Source of the DNA: an uncultured Clostridia bacterium
Lineage (GTDB): Bacteria > Bacillota > Clostridia > Christensenellales > DTU072
Reading direction: 5' to 3'
DNA: 42,400 nucleotides
Assembly: GCA_944372665.1 (NCBI GenBank)
Contig: CALVZV010000007.1
Coordinates: forward strand, 1 to 42,400
The translations under genes and the position numbers were made by a program. The notes under the pieces were generated by a model, which did no database searches, was not told where the DNA came from, and saw nothing but the letters and a program-made list of their open reading frames with translations. Of this stretch, positions 32,349-41,527 are shown piece by piece. Positions within the stretch are counted from its first letter, which is position 1; every line of letters starts with the position of its first letter.

Positions 32349-33161
32349 TCAGTATTTTATGATAAACGCCGCCGCAAGGCCGGCAAGCGCGGCGATACAG
32401 CCCGCTATGCCGTTGACGGCGTCGTTGTCTAAACGGGAAAATCCCCTTATAAGCTCCGTTTTTTTACCGCAGCACTCCCGCCGCTCCGTTTCAGCGCCGC
32501 ACTCGGAACAGCGGTACAGAGCCTGGAGCGTGGCGCCCATGACGGAATCCGCCATACAGCCCAGTATCCCTGCGCCCGCGGCGATGCCGAAACCGGCGGC
32601 TGCGTATTCCCCGAATATCGCGGGCACCGCCGCGGCGACAGCCGAAGCTATCGTCATTGCAACGCAACCCGCAACCGAAATGCCGCCGGAAAGCCCTCTT
32701 TTTAAGGGCTTGAAGTTCAATACGGACACCGTTTTGCCGTTCGACAAAACGCCCACGTCGCCGGCTGCCGAATCGGAAAACCCTTCCGCCAGAGCCGCCG
32801 CCGCCGCGACCTTGAAAGCGCCGTACCCCGTAAAAAACCATACCGCCATCATTAAAAGGGCGGGGAGCCCGTTTGCAAGCACTTGCACGACGGTGCGCGC
32901 TCCCGCGCGCTTATGCAGGCGCTCGGTGCGTTCCTTTCTCTTTTTTCTGCCTATAGCGCCGACGATCACGCTTATAGCGAACAGCGAAACGTAGATCGTC
33001 AGCCCCGTAAAGCTCCAAAATACCGCCGCAGCCGTCAGCATGACGCCCGCCGTAACCGCGGCAGGCGCCGTCAGCGCGCCGAGGATTACCGCCGATACAC
33101 TCAGCGCCGCCGCAACGCCTAAGGCGACATATACGGACAACATATCTACGGCTACCGGCAA
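32349..33161 (-). CDS. DUF92 integral membrane protein
   Basis: 270 residues with about six hydrophobic helices. DUF92 hallmarks: the basic loop with RLHKRAGARTVVQVLANGLPA, the acidic motif AEGFSDSAAGDVGVLS (the family's ADTFATELG position), LNFKPLKRGLSGGISVAG and GCMADSVMGATLQ. Plant and cyanobacterial relatives (VTE6) are phytyl-phosphate kinases and the fold belongs to the CDP-alcohol kinase-like membrane group, so a prenyl-lipid phosphorylation role is conceivable, but the Firmicute function is unknown. A Cys-rich insert (CSECGAETERRECCGKK) near residue 218-234 could bind zinc. The start is a TTG at 33161, supported by AAAGGAG six bases upstream. Only about ten bases separate that Shine-Dalgarno from the preceding terminator, so no promoter fits between them. 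Confidence 0.85.
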   Translation of the reverse strand: MPVAVDMLSVYVALGVAAALSVSAVILGALTAPAAVTAGVMLTAAAVFWSFTGLTIYVSLFAISVIVGAIGRKKRKERTERLHKRAGARTVVQVLANGLPALLMMAVWFFTGYGAFKVAAAAALAEGFSDSAAGDVGVLSNGKTVSVLNFKPLKRGLSGGISVAGCVAMTIASAVAAAVPAIFGEYAAAGFGIAAGAGILGCMADSVMGATLQALYRCSECGAETERRECCGKKTELIRGFSRLDNDAVNGIAGCIAALAGLAAAFIIKY

Positions 33162-33180
33162 AATTTTCTCCTTTACTACG

Positions 33181-33203
33181 AAAAAAGCCCGTCGAACGGG
33201 CTT
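33181..33203 (-). terminator. terminator between the H1-like gene and DUF92
   Basis: Minus strand AAGCCCG, loop TTCGA, CGGGCTT, then TTTTCG. It ends about ten bases before the DUF92 Shine-Dalgarno. Confidence 0.8.
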
Positions 33204-33218
33204 TATCCGACTGTTGAA

Positions 33219-33599
33219 TTATTTTTTCGCGGTTTTGGCGGGCGCTTTCTTCGCGGGCGCCTTGGCTTTTTCCGCCGCGGGTTTTGCTTCGGCTTTGGGA
33301 GCCTCGGCTTTGACTTCCGCCTTTACTTCCGCCTTGGCTTCGGCTTTGGGGGCTTCAGCCTTTTTGGGAGCGGCCTTCTTGGCGGGCGCTTTCTTCGCGG
33401 GCGCCTTGGCTTTGGCTTCGGCTTTCACCTTGGCCTCGTTGGCTTTTTCCATTCTCTCGTACGCGAGAGCGCAAGGATATTCGTCTTCGCCCTTGCAGTA
33501 GTCGCAGTAAGGCATGTGTCTGCACATATCCATTCCGTTGTTCTCGCTTTCGTGCCATTTGACGATATCGAGATGTGTCTGTAATTCAGCAATGTTCAT
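33219..33599 (-). CDS. Cys4-motif protein with a histone H1-like tail
   Basis: 126 residues in two halves. Residues 1-50 contain MCRHMPYCDYCKGEDEYPC, giving C26-x5-C32-x2-C35-x7-C43, a possible zinc site that I do not recognise as a named domain. Residues 51-126 are almost only Ala, Lys, Pro and Glu (AKAPAKKAPAKKAAPKK), like the tails of histone H1 and of bacterial H1-like proteins such as AlgP and Hc1, which bind DNA non-specifically. The repetitive tail is encoded by in-frame DNA repeats. Its start lies 36 bases after the PrsA-like gene and has AAGGAG upstream, so it is the second gene of that operon. Nucleoid binding is an inference from composition; the mix of Lys and Glu makes it less basic than true H1 tails. 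Confidence 0.75.
   Translation of the reverse strand: MNIAELQTHLDIVKWHESENNGMDMCRHMPYCDYCKGEDEYPCALAYERMEKANEAKVKAEAKAKAPAKKAPAKKAAPKKAEAPKAEAKAEVKAEVKAEAPKAEAKPAAEKAKAPAKKAPAKTAKK
33235..33269. repeat. 35-base direct repeat, copy 1
   Basis: Identical to 33379-33413, offset 144 bases (48 codons). Both copies encode the KAKAPAKKAPAK segment of the H1-like tail in the same frame, so the tail probably grew by internal duplication. Confidence 0.9.
33379..33413. repeat. 35-base direct repeat, copy 2
   Basis: Second copy of the repeat at 33235-33269, in the same reading frame of the H1-like protein. Confidence 0.9.
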
Positions 33600-33635
33600 T
33601 ATTGTAGTCTCCTTTTCTCCTGATATGATTTTTAT

Positions 33636-35870
33636 CTAGCCGAGATAAACCTTGTATATCTCGTTTTTGATCTTCTTGGCGTTGATACTCAGCCAGTCCT
33701 TGACGGAATCGTTGAGCACAAGCTTGTTTTTCTTGTCCCTGGTGAACAGATCGGTGGGCACCCCGGAGATGAAAGCGTTGTAAACCGTGGTGCGGTTCTC
33801 GCTCTTGAGTCCGTCCGTTATGACGCCGTACATGCTTTCGCCGGTGTCGGGGTTGGTCCTGCCTTTCAGATACGCGACGATATCGGCGTCGGTGGCGGGC
33901 AGAACAAGCTCTCCGGTAACTCCCTTGAACGGAGTGGCGGAGACCATCATCAGATGGATGCCGTAATTCGAAGCTTTCCACGCCAGCTTGCCGTCGGCGC
34001 CGAAGGCGTTGCCTACCAGACCCGTGCCGGAACCGAGTCCCGCGTTCTCGACCTTGAACACGGCGTCGCCCAGCTCGTTGAACGCGTCCACCCAGCCCGA
34101 ATCCTCGGGATCGGCGGTCATCAGATAGCCGTAGGCGTTGTTAAAGATCCCCGGGTCGTCGTTGTAACGGTACAGATAATCCAGGAACACATCTATTGCG
34201 GCGGCGCTCCTTTTTTCGGGAGTATCCAGCTGTTCGGCGGCGTAGTCGTAGCCGTCCTCCGCCTCGGTCAGCGCCTGACCGGCATATATCTTGCCCAGTA
34301 CGCTCTCAAGCTTTCCGATAACGTCGGAAACGAGTTCCTCCTCGCCGAAAGGCTCCTTGGCTTCGGCGTCCTCGGGATCGTAGTTCTCGGCGTCGTAACC
34401 GGGATCGGAGGGCTGCGTCTTGAGACTGCGGAAGATCAGTTGGGTAAATTCCTCTATCGCCTCCTCGTCGTCGCCCAGTTCATCCTCGAGGAACGCCGCC
34501 TGTTCGTCGGTGAACGAGAACAGGATCTGATATACGTAATAGTAATTGCCGATATCGTCTATCGCGGGGTAATAATACAGCGAATCCGTGCCCTCGCCAA
34601 CAGCCTCTATGAACGCCGCCTTGTCGTCGTCCGCCGCGCCGGTATAAGAGTCTTTGGCGGTGGCGTAAAGATATTTGTACTCGGCGGCAACAGCCGCGTC
34701 GGTCGCCGCGAAAGCGCGGTCAGCCTGATTGTACAATTCCGCCTGGAGCGCGCTGAGCACGGCGCTCTCGAACTGGGAAGCGTAAAGGTCGGTGAGCATC
34801 TTGTTGGCGGAATTCAGGTTCTCGTTCACCCTTCTCCATGCGTCCGCCATATAGGAGTCGCCTTTTTTCTCGGCTGCTTCCATTTCCTCGATGGGACTTA
34901 TAGTCCTGCACGCCTGCTTGATCTCGTCGGGGATCTCGCTGTCCTTGGCATAGCGGCTGACGGGATCGAAGTCGCCTATGGTGACCGTGGTATAGTCGGT
35001 TTCTTCCTCCGGCTCGGCTTTGGTTTCCCGGGGATAGATCAGATCGTAGTCGTAAGTCAGCGTATGCTTCTCGGTCGTTTCCTCACCGTCGGAACCCGTA
35101 ACGCTTTCGTCGAACGAAATAACGAATTCCTTTTCCTCGGTCCTTTCGGAATAATCGGAGGTCGCTTCGGAAGTAAACGCCGTGGTGTATTGCGCCGTAG
35201 GCACGACGAACGGATCGGAAACTTTGCCGTCGTCGTATTTTACGACGATCTTGACGCGCTCGAGGTCAAGCTGCTGTCCTACATAACAGCCCGCTCCCGC
35301 ATGGAAGAATGTCTCGAAATAATCCTTGGTCTCGTCGCTGAAATCTATTCCGGACACGTCGCGGGAAGAGACCGCGTTCATTATCCGTGTGTATTCCGTC
35401 TGCCTGGATTCCTCGGCGATGTCTTCCGCAGAGGTGATCATCGAGTTGCTGACGGCATAGACCGCGGCATAATACTCGGCAGGGGTCAACGCGTCCGAAG
35501 GGGTCTTTACGGGAAGGTTGGACAGCGCCGCCACCCTCTCCTGACCGACCGAGTCGGGATCGGACAGATACACCATGGCTTCGGTCAGCAGGTATTTTTG
35601 CTGGATCTTGCTGCTGATGCAAAGATCTAGCGCGTCCTCTACCGAATAGCCGTAGGAGTTGACGTAAAAGTAACCCATTGTATTGAAATAGTCGATGAAT
35701 TCGTTATACGTGATCTCGAGAGTGTATCCGTTATGGCTGACGGTCGCGTATGCCTCGTTGGCGGCGCGGTATTCGTTTTCGCGTATGAAAGTGCAGCCCG
35801 CGACCGAAGCGGCAAGCACCGCCGCGATCAACAGCATAGCCGAAACGGTAAATATTCTTTTCCTTAACAC
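33636..35870 (-). CDS. PrsA/SurA-like lipoprotein
   Basis: 744 residues. A signal peptide ends in SVAGC (Cys26), so it is lipid-anchored outside the membrane. The region after it (VSHNGYTLEITYNEFIDYF..., with two helices to residue 100) resembles the N-terminal chaperone domain of SurA and PrsA (V-N-G-x-x-I-T-x-x-E-F). Near residue 655 ASNYGIHLMMVSATPF looks like the last strand of a parvulin rotamase (GYHIIKV), but the rest of the parvulin core and its active-site residues are not evident. Long acidic insertions fill the middle. It is probably an extracytoplasmic folding factor without proven isomerase activity. The start is GTG with AAGGAG upstream; a TTGTCT/TATAAT promoter lies 53-81 bases upstream. 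The H1-like gene follows. Confidence 0.7.
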   Translation of the reverse strand: MLRKRIFTVSAMLLIAAVLAASVAGCTFIRENEYRAANEAYATVSHNGYTLEITYNEFIDYFNTMGYFYVNSYGYSVEDALDLCISSKIQQKYLLTEAMVYLSDPDSVGQERVAALSNLPVKTPSDALTPAEYYAAVYAVSNSMITSAEDIAEESRQTEYTRIMNAVSSRDVSGIDFSDETKDYFETFFHAGAGCYVGQQLDLERVKIVVKYDDGKVSDPFVVPTAQYTTAFTSEATSDYSERTEEKEFVISFDESVTGSDGEETTEKHTLTYDYDLIYPRETKAEPEEETDYTTVTIGDFDPVSRYAKDSEIPDEIKQACRTISPIEEMEAAEKKGDSYMADAWRRVNENLNSANKMLTDLYASQFESAVLSALQAELYNQADRAFAATDAAVAAEYKYLYATAKDSYTGAADDDKAAFIEAVGEGTDSLYYYPAIDDIGNYYYVYQILFSFTDEQAAFLEDELGDDEEAIEEFTQLIFRSLKTQPSDPGYDAENYDPEDAEAKEPFGEEELVSDVIGKLESVLGKIYAGQALTEAEDGYDYAAEQLDTPEKRSAAAIDVFLDYLYRYNDDPGIFNNAYGYLMTADPEDSGWVDAFNELGDAVFKVENAGLGSGTGLVGNAFGADGKLAWKASNYGIHLMMVSATPFKGVTGELVLPATDADIVAYLKGRTNPDTGESMYGVITDGLKSENRTTVYNAFISGVPTDLFTRDKKNKLVLNDSVKDWLSINAKKIKNEIYKVYLG

Positions 35871-35922
35871 AAGCCTTACTCCTTATATTTTAGAGATAGG
35901 TATAATTTTAACAGTACATAGC

Positions 35923-35951
35923 ATTATACAATAGTCAAAGTGAAAAGACAA
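35923..35951 (-). promoter_or_regulatory. promoter of the PrsA-like operon
   Basis: Minus strand TTGTCT (35946-35951), 17-base spacer, TATAAT (35923-35928). It lies directly downstream of the mfd stop, where no convincing mfd terminator is seen. Confidence 0.7.
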
Positions 35952-35981
35952 GAAAAAACGCATAAAAATTTACTGAACGCT

Positions 35982-38900
35982 TCAAAGCGCCGCTTTAAGC
36001 AGAAATTCGAGTATTTTCCCGAAAGCGCTCCCTCCCTTCCCGTCGTTACGGAAAACGATGACGGGCGGCGCCTTCGGCGAAAGTACGGCGTCGTCTTTGA
36101 ACGCGTCGAGCGCCGCGAATATCCTTTCGTCGCGGTACGCCGACGAGTCCGCAAACCACAGTCCCGCCCCCTTGGAGGTCGAAACGACCTTGTTTATACG
36201 CAGTTTCTTCGCCAGATTCTTGGCAAGTCCTATCTCGGCAAGCAGCCTGACCGAAGCGGGCGGCTTGCCGTAGACGTCGGCGGTCTCTTTTAAAAACTCC
36301 TCGGCTTCGCAATCCGTTTCCAAGGCGGCGGCGCGTTTGTAAAATTCCACCCTCGCCGAAGGCGTGCTTATATAATCGCGCGCCAGCTCCGCGTCGCCCT
36401 CTATTTCCATGACGACCTCGGAATAGCTTTCGGCGGCGCTCTTGCCGGTCGAAAGCTCCTCCACGCTCTCTTTCAGCAGCCTCACGTACATGTCGTAGCC
36501 GACTTTTTCCATATTGCCGTGCTGTTCCTTGCCGAGCACCGATCCCGCGCCGCGGATCTCCAGATCCCGCATCGCCACGCGGAAGCCGCTGCCCAGCTCC
36601 GTCAGCGAAGACAGCGCCTCCAGCCTTTTTTCGGCGTTTGCGGTCATGACCTTGCCTTCCCTGACGGTAAAGTAAGCGTAGGCGAGATTCAGGCTCCTGC
36701 CCACCCTGCCGCGCAGCTGATACAGCTCCGCCAGTCCGAATCTGTCGGCGTCAACGACGATAAGCGAGTTGGCGTCCGGAATGTCTATGCCGTTTTCTAT
36801 TATCGCGGTGGCTATCAGCACGTCCGCTTCCTTGTCGTAAAAGGTGCGTATCTTCAGATTCAGCTCCTGCGGCGTCATCTGCCCGTGAGCGTAAATGACC
36901 CGCGCCTTGTCGCCCAGAAGCCCGCATACTTCGCGGTAGAATTTTTCTATACCCTGCACGCGGTTGAACAGAATGTACACCTGTCCGCCGCGCGCCACTT
37001 CCCTCAGACACACATCCTTTATCAGCGCGTCGGTCAGTTCGACGACGTACGTTTCCACCGGCAGCCTGCCCGCGGGCGGCGTTTCCAAAGTCGATATGTC
37101 GCGTATGCCGCTCAGCGCCATGTGCAGCGTCCTGGGTATCGGCGTCGCGGACATGCTGAGCACGTTCACGTTGCTCTTTAGCGTCTTCAGCTTTTCCTTG
37201 TGCTCCACTCCGAACCGCTGTTCTTCGTCCAGCACCAGCAGCCCCAGATCGTTGAAAACCACGTCTTTTCCCAGCAGCCTGTGCGTGGCGACGACCACGG
37301 AAGTCTCTCCCGATTTTATGCGTTTCAGCGCCTCGTTAAGCTCGCTTCGGGATACTAAACGCGACAATATGTCTATCTTTATTCCGAACGGTCCGAAGCG
37401 TTCGGAAATGGTGTTGAAGTGCTGGTTCGCCAGTATCGTCGTAGGCGCAAGCACCGCCGCCTGTTTGCCCTCGATGATGGTTTTGAATATTATCCTGACG
37501 GCGACCTCCGTTTTGCCGAAGCCAACGTCGCCCACCAGCAGACGGTCCATAACCTTGCCCGATTCCATGTCGTGCTTTATTTCCGAAACGGCTATAAGCT
37601 GGTCGTCCGTGGGCACGAACGGAAAGGCGTCCTCGAGTTCTTTTTGCCACACCGTATCGGCGGAATAGACGTGTCCTTTGGCGTTCATGCGTTTTTCGTA
37701 AAGGCTCTTGAGGTCTATCGCCATGGACTTTACGGACGCTTTGACGCGCTCTTTCACCTTTTCGAAATCGCGGCTGTCCAGGCGGTGCACCGCAGGCTTG
37801 CCGCCGCCGGTATATTTTTCGACCTCGTCGAGGCGGTCGGTGGGCAGATACAGCTTGTCGCCGCCTTTGTAAAGTATACAGAAGTATTCCCTTGTTCCCA
37901 GCGAAGTGGTCAGCGTCTGCATGCCGTCGTAAACGCCGATGCCGTGGTGAACGTGCACCACGTAATCGCCCTTCTCGGGCATGACGAAGCGTTTTCCCGC
38001 GCGGCTGCGGCTGCGGACCGAGGCGTTTTTTTTCAGCACGTCGTCGGTTCCTATGATCATGATCCCTGCGTCGGGATAAGAAAAACCGCGTTTCAGCCGC
38101 TTCGGCACGATCAGCAGCGGATAGCCGTCGTCCTCGTCTGCGGTCACCTTTGCCGTAAGACCGCGTTCGCGGAAAAATTCCGAAAGCGTTTTGGCTGCGC
38201 CCTCGTCTGCGGAATAAATCACGACCTGTCTTTTGCTCACGGCGGCGCCGGATACGTCCGAATACAGCGCCTCGAAATTCAGCGTATACTGCGGCAAAGC
38301 CACGCTCCTGACCGAAATAAGGCTGTCGGGAGCGAACACGGGATTGACCGAAGCCAGCGTCTGAAACGCCGCGACCCGCTTCAAACTGCGTATCGCGCCG
38401 AGAATTTCTTCCTTTGAGACCAGACTGCCTCGATGTTTGGGCGTGACGGCACCCGAATCTTTAAGGGCGCCGACTCGGTTTGCGTGCGCGGAAAGAAGAT
38501 AGGTCATCTTATCGAAAACCGCCCTGGGATCGTCTATGACCAGCACCCCGCCGTCGGGTATATATGCCGTCAGCATGTCTTTTTCGTCGACGAACGGAAG
38601 CGACCACCCCAGCGTGGGATCGGACGGATCGAGGGCCAGCTTGGCAAGCTGCTCCTCTATTATCTGCCCCAGTTCGCGCCAGGCGCGCCGTTTTTCGTCG
38701 GCCAGCGCATCGGCCGCCCTCGCCGCGCCGCCGGGCGACAGGACGAAATCGCTTTTGGGGCATACGGTAAGCTTTTTTATCTCCCTGACCGAAAGCATCG
38801 TATCGGGAGCGAAAAAACGTATGCTCTCTATCGTATCCCCGAAAAAATCCAGCCTCGCCGGCAGTTCCGTTGTCGGGCACCACACGTCAAAGACGTCGCC

Positions 38901-39416
38901 CCGCCGCGAAAATTCCCCTTTTTTGGCGACCTCGTCCACGGCGGAATACCCGCCCGCCGCCAGGATGTCGGCAAGCCTTTCGGGAGCGAACTCGTCTCCC
39001 GGTTTCAGCACCTTTACCGCCTGTTCGAAGACCTTTCTATGCGGATACCAGTCCAAAAACGCTTCTGCGCTCACCGCTGCGGCTGCGGCTTCGCCGCTGA
39101 GTATCTCCGCCAGCGCTTCGGCGCGTTCGGCGGCGGTATCCGAAAAATTGATCTTGGCGTTTACCAGCGTATCCTGCCTTTCGGGCACGTATACCGCCTT
39201 GCCGCCGTAATAATCGGCTAGCGTCGCCGCGGCTTCCCTTGCGGACACCGCGTCCGCGGTAAGATATACGACGAACCGCCCCGTGCACCACGCCAGATGC
39301 TTCCGCGCATACCTGGCGGCGCCGAATACGACGCATTTTCTGCCCAGGGCGATATCTTCTTTAAACCGCGCAAACGCGCCTTTAAGCCTTTCCGGCGACA
39401 GTCTGTCCGGCAACAT
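35982..39416 (-). CDS. mfd: transcription-repair coupling factor
   Basis: DNA translocase that removes stalled RNA polymerase and recruits UvrA to template-strand lesions. The 1144 residues follow the Mfd order: UvrB-like N-terminal domain (about 1-330, containing FSRRGDVFDVW), RNA-polymerase-interaction domain with GDYVVHVHHGIGVYDG near 489, then the translocase with Walker A GDVGFGKTEVA near 632, DEEQRFG near 732, SATPIPRTLHMALSGIRD, GRVGRS, and the C-terminal TRCF domain. The start has GGAG seven bases upstream and lies 35 bases inside the 3' end of the GH31 gene, so it is translated from the same mRNA. Pairing mfd with a glycosidase is unusual; more often it follows pth. Confidence 0.97.
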   Translation of the reverse strand: MLPDRLSPERLKGAFARFKEDIALGRKCVVFGAARYARKHLAWCTGRFVVYLTADAVSAREAAATLADYYGGKAVYVPERQDTLVNAKINFSDTAAERAEALAEILSGEAAAAAVSAEAFLDWYPHRKVFEQAVKVLKPGDEFAPERLADILAAGGYSAVDEVAKKGEFSRRGDVFDVWCPTTELPARLDFFGDTIESIRFFAPDTMLSVREIKKLTVCPKSDFVLSPGGAARAADALADEKRRAWRELGQIIEEQLAKLALDPSDPTLGWSLPFVDEKDMLTAYIPDGGVLVIDDPRAVFDKMTYLLSAHANRVGALKDSGAVTPKHRGSLVSKEEILGAIRSLKRVAAFQTLASVNPVFAPDSLISVRSVALPQYTLNFEALYSDVSGAAVSKRQVVIYSADEGAAKTLSEFFRERGLTAKVTADEDDGYPLLIVPKRLKRGFSYPDAGIMIIGTDDVLKKNASVRSRSRAGKRFVMPEKGDYVVHVHHGIGVYDGMQTLTTSLGTREYFCILYKGGDKLYLPTDRLDEVEKYTGGGKPAVHRLDSRDFEKVKERVKASVKSMAIDLKSLYEKRMNAKGHVYSADTVWQKELEDAFPFVPTDDQLIAVSEIKHDMESGKVMDRLLVGDVGFGKTEVAVRIIFKTIIEGKQAAVLAPTTILANQHFNTISERFGPFGIKIDILSRLVSRSELNEALKRIKSGETSVVVATHRLLGKDVVFNDLGLLVLDEEQRFGVEHKEKLKTLKSNVNVLSMSATPIPRTLHMALSGIRDISTLETPPAGRLPVETYVVELTDALIKDVCLREVARGGQVYILFNRVQGIEKFYREVCGLLGDKARVIYAHGQMTPQELNLKIRTFYDKEADVLIATAIIENGIDIPDANSLIVVDADRFGLAELYQLRGRVGRSLNLAYAYFTVREGKVMTANAEKRLEALSSLTELGSGFRVAMRDLEIRGAGSVLGKEQHGNMEKVGYDMYVRLLKESVEELSTGKSAAESYSEVVMEIEGDAELARDYISTPSARVEFYKRAAALETDCEAEEFLKETADVYGKPPASVRLLAEIGLAKNLAKKLRINKVVSTSKGAGLWFADSSAYRDERIFAALDAFKDDAVLSPKAPPVIVFRNDGKGGSAFGKILEFLLKAAL

Positions 39417-41526
39417 CTTCTTTCTCCAAAATAACTTCCGCTACGCCGTTTACCGCGGCGAACGCGCCGTTTGCGGCGCTGCCGCGCCTGACCTCGGCTA
39501 TCCGCCACTTTTCCCCGGGCACGGTCGCAACGAATTTTCTGCCCTCGGGAATATAACGGCGGTTGCCGCTTTCCTCTACCGTAAGGCTGAGCCTCCCCTG
39601 TTCGTACGACGCGGTTATCACGGTGACGGCGCCGTCGCCTTCGGTATATTTTTCGGACACGCCGTCGTCCTCGAACAGTCTGAAAACGCCGTTGCCCGGG
39701 TTTAATACAAGCTCGATCGTCACGGGGTTTTCGGCGTCACGCCGCTCTTTTTCCGCAAGCGGCAGTATCCCGCCCTCTTTCAGATATACGGGTATACTCG
39801 CTTTGCCGCGCAAGGCGACAAAGCTTCCGCCCTCTCTGGTTTCCCCTGTATGGATATCCTTCCACCTGCCTTCGGGCAGCCATACACGGGTTTTGGCAAG
39901 ACCGGTACGTTTGTCGCATTTGACCGTCACGGGTGCGACGACGAGTTCGGATCCGAAATAGAATTCGTTTGTATATTCGTACGCTTCGCTCTCGCCGTTA
40001 CGGTAGTACATCGGCTGTATCGGCGGAACGGACTCGCTGTAGTTGAAATAGTATGCGCTGTACAGGTACGGTATCAGCCGCATTCTGAAACGGAGCGCAT
40101 CCTCGGCCTCTTTCTTTACGGACGGGTGGTTCGACGGCTCCTTGGAGCGGACGGCGTCGGAGCTGTGCAGCCTGAGTATCGGGGAATATACGCCGTATTG
40201 TATCCACCTCAGATACAGCTCGTCGTCGGCGGGGTTGCCCAGCGTGTGACCGCCTATGTCGTGCGACCAGCAGGTGTATCCCACGTTGGACGCCGACGCC
40301 GTGAAATACGGCTGGAATTTCAGCGATCTCCAGCATATTATGCTGTCGCCAGAGAACCCTACGGGATAGCGGTGGGAGCCGATGCCCGAATAGCGCGACA
40401 GGATCATGCCTCTTGCGGAATTTTTACACGAATCCGTATAATGATAGTGATTAAGCGCCCACAGCGGATCCAGTCCGCGCATGCCGGAACGTCTGCCCTG
40501 CTGCCAGTCTATCCACCAGAAATCGACGCCGTCTTTCTCGTACGGGTGCATCAGCACTTCGAAATAATCTTTCCACGCCTTTCGGGAAACGGGATCGAAG
40601 GGCACTCTTTTTCCGTCTTTCACGCCGGCGCGGCGCGCCGCTTCGGCATACTGCGCCTCGAAACTCCTGACGCCGCCGGCCGGGTGCAGATTCAGCCCCG
40701 TCATCATGCCGCGCGCGTGGAGCGCTTTCAGAAAAGCGCGGTGATCGGGAAAAAGTTCGCTGTTCCAGGTATAGCCCGTCCAGCCTTTTTTCAGCATGTA
40801 CGCGCCCTCGAACGAACGGTATCCGAAACGTCTGCCGGGATCGGTCCAATGCCAGTCCATATCTATGACGGCAACGGTAAAAGGCACGTCGGCGGCGCAA
40901 AAACCGTCCGTCAGCGCCAGAAATTCGTCTGAGGAATAAGGATAATATCTGGACCACCAGTTCCCGAACGCCTTTCGGGGAATGAGCGGCGGCGCGCCCG
41001 TCAGAGCGTACAGCAGCTCCAGCGCGCGCAAAGGCGAGTCCGAAGCAAACACGTATTCGTCGTTCACCGTCGCCGCACGCTCGGCAAAGTCGCCGTTTGT
41101 ATCTATCGCCAAAGAGTCGTCCCTAAGCACGGCGACTCCGGACCTCGAAACCACGCTGCCGCTCAGCCTGGCGTTACCCATCGTAAAGTCCAGCGTGCGC
41201 GCCGTACCCGGCATGCTTTTTTCACGGATCGGATCGATATATTTACCGTCCTTTTCCACGGCGAAAGTCTTTCCCGACCTCCTTTTTATTCGGAATACGG
41301 CTTTTTCGGTGCGGACGACTATCGTTTTGCCGACCTCTTCCGCCTCGTAGCCGCATTCCCCGAATCTGCGGTTCCATACGCTCAGCGTCCTAAAATCGGT
41401 AAATTTGCCGCCGGCGGCTTTTTCCACGCGGATAAGATCCGGCATAAGCACCGAGATCCTCACGTCGCCCATAACGCACATCTGCTTTGCCGCCGCAAGC
41501 GGCTCGGAGGTTTCATAAAATTTCAT
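39382..41526 (-). CDS. GH31-family glycoside hydrolase
   Basis: Retaining alpha-glycosidase of family GH31 acting on alpha-glucosides, alpha-xylosides or related sugars. The barrel is well conserved: TVAVIDMDWHW (substrate-binding Asp), the nucleophile in FWWIDWQQG (D340), the acid/base in GFSGDSIICW (D394), and WSHDIGGHTLG, followed by RWIQYGVYSPILRLHSS and a beta-sandwich C-terminal domain. At 714 residues it is typical. No signal peptide is present, so it is probably cytoplasmic and works on imported oligosaccharides. The nucleophile context WIDWQQG followed by GLDPLWALNHYH is a distinct subtype, and I cannot assign specificity. Its ATG is one base after the stop of the upstream hydrolase gene, with GGAG inside that gene; mfd overlaps its end. 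Confidence 0.92.
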   Translation of the reverse strand: MKFYETSEPLAAAKQMCVMGDVRISVLMPDLIRVEKAAGGKFTDFRTLSVWNRRFGECGYEAEEVGKTIVVRTEKAVFRIKRRSGKTFAVEKDGKYIDPIREKSMPGTARTLDFTMGNARLSGSVVSRSGVAVLRDDSLAIDTNGDFAERAATVNDEYVFASDSPLRALELLYALTGAPPLIPRKAFGNWWSRYYPYSSDEFLALTDGFCAADVPFTVAVIDMDWHWTDPGRRFGYRSFEGAYMLKKGWTGYTWNSELFPDHRAFLKALHARGMMTGLNLHPAGGVRSFEAQYAEAARRAGVKDGKRVPFDPVSRKAWKDYFEVLMHPYEKDGVDFWWIDWQQGRRSGMRGLDPLWALNHYHYTDSCKNSARGMILSRYSGIGSHRYPVGFSGDSIICWRSLKFQPYFTASASNVGYTCWSHDIGGHTLGNPADDELYLRWIQYGVYSPILRLHSSDAVRSKEPSNHPSVKKEAEDALRFRMRLIPYLYSAYYFNYSESVPPIQPMYYRNGESEAYEYTNEFYFGSELVVAPVTVKCDKRTGLAKTRVWLPEGRWKDIHTGETREGGSFVALRGKASIPVYLKEGGILPLAEKERRDAENPVTIELVLNPGNGVFRLFEDDGVSEKYTEGDGAVTVITASYEQGRLSLTVEESGNRRYIPEGRKFVATVPGEKWRIAEVRRGSAANGAFAAVNGVAEVILEKEDVAGQTVAGKA

Positions 41527-41527
41527 A

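Noticed and set aside
33210..33440. CRISPR-like repeat pattern in the lysine/alanine-coding DNA
   Set aside because: The repeats are in-frame with a protein tail, have no spacer structure, and no cas genes are nearby.
33954..35630. 558-codon plus-strand open frame opposite the PrsA-like gene
   Set aside because: No recognisable domain or ribosome binding site; it mirrors the codon pattern of the minus-strand lipoprotein gene.
35941..35981. Terminator after mfd
   Set aside because: Only a five-base stem with a three-base loop and a distant T-run is seen, too weak to call.
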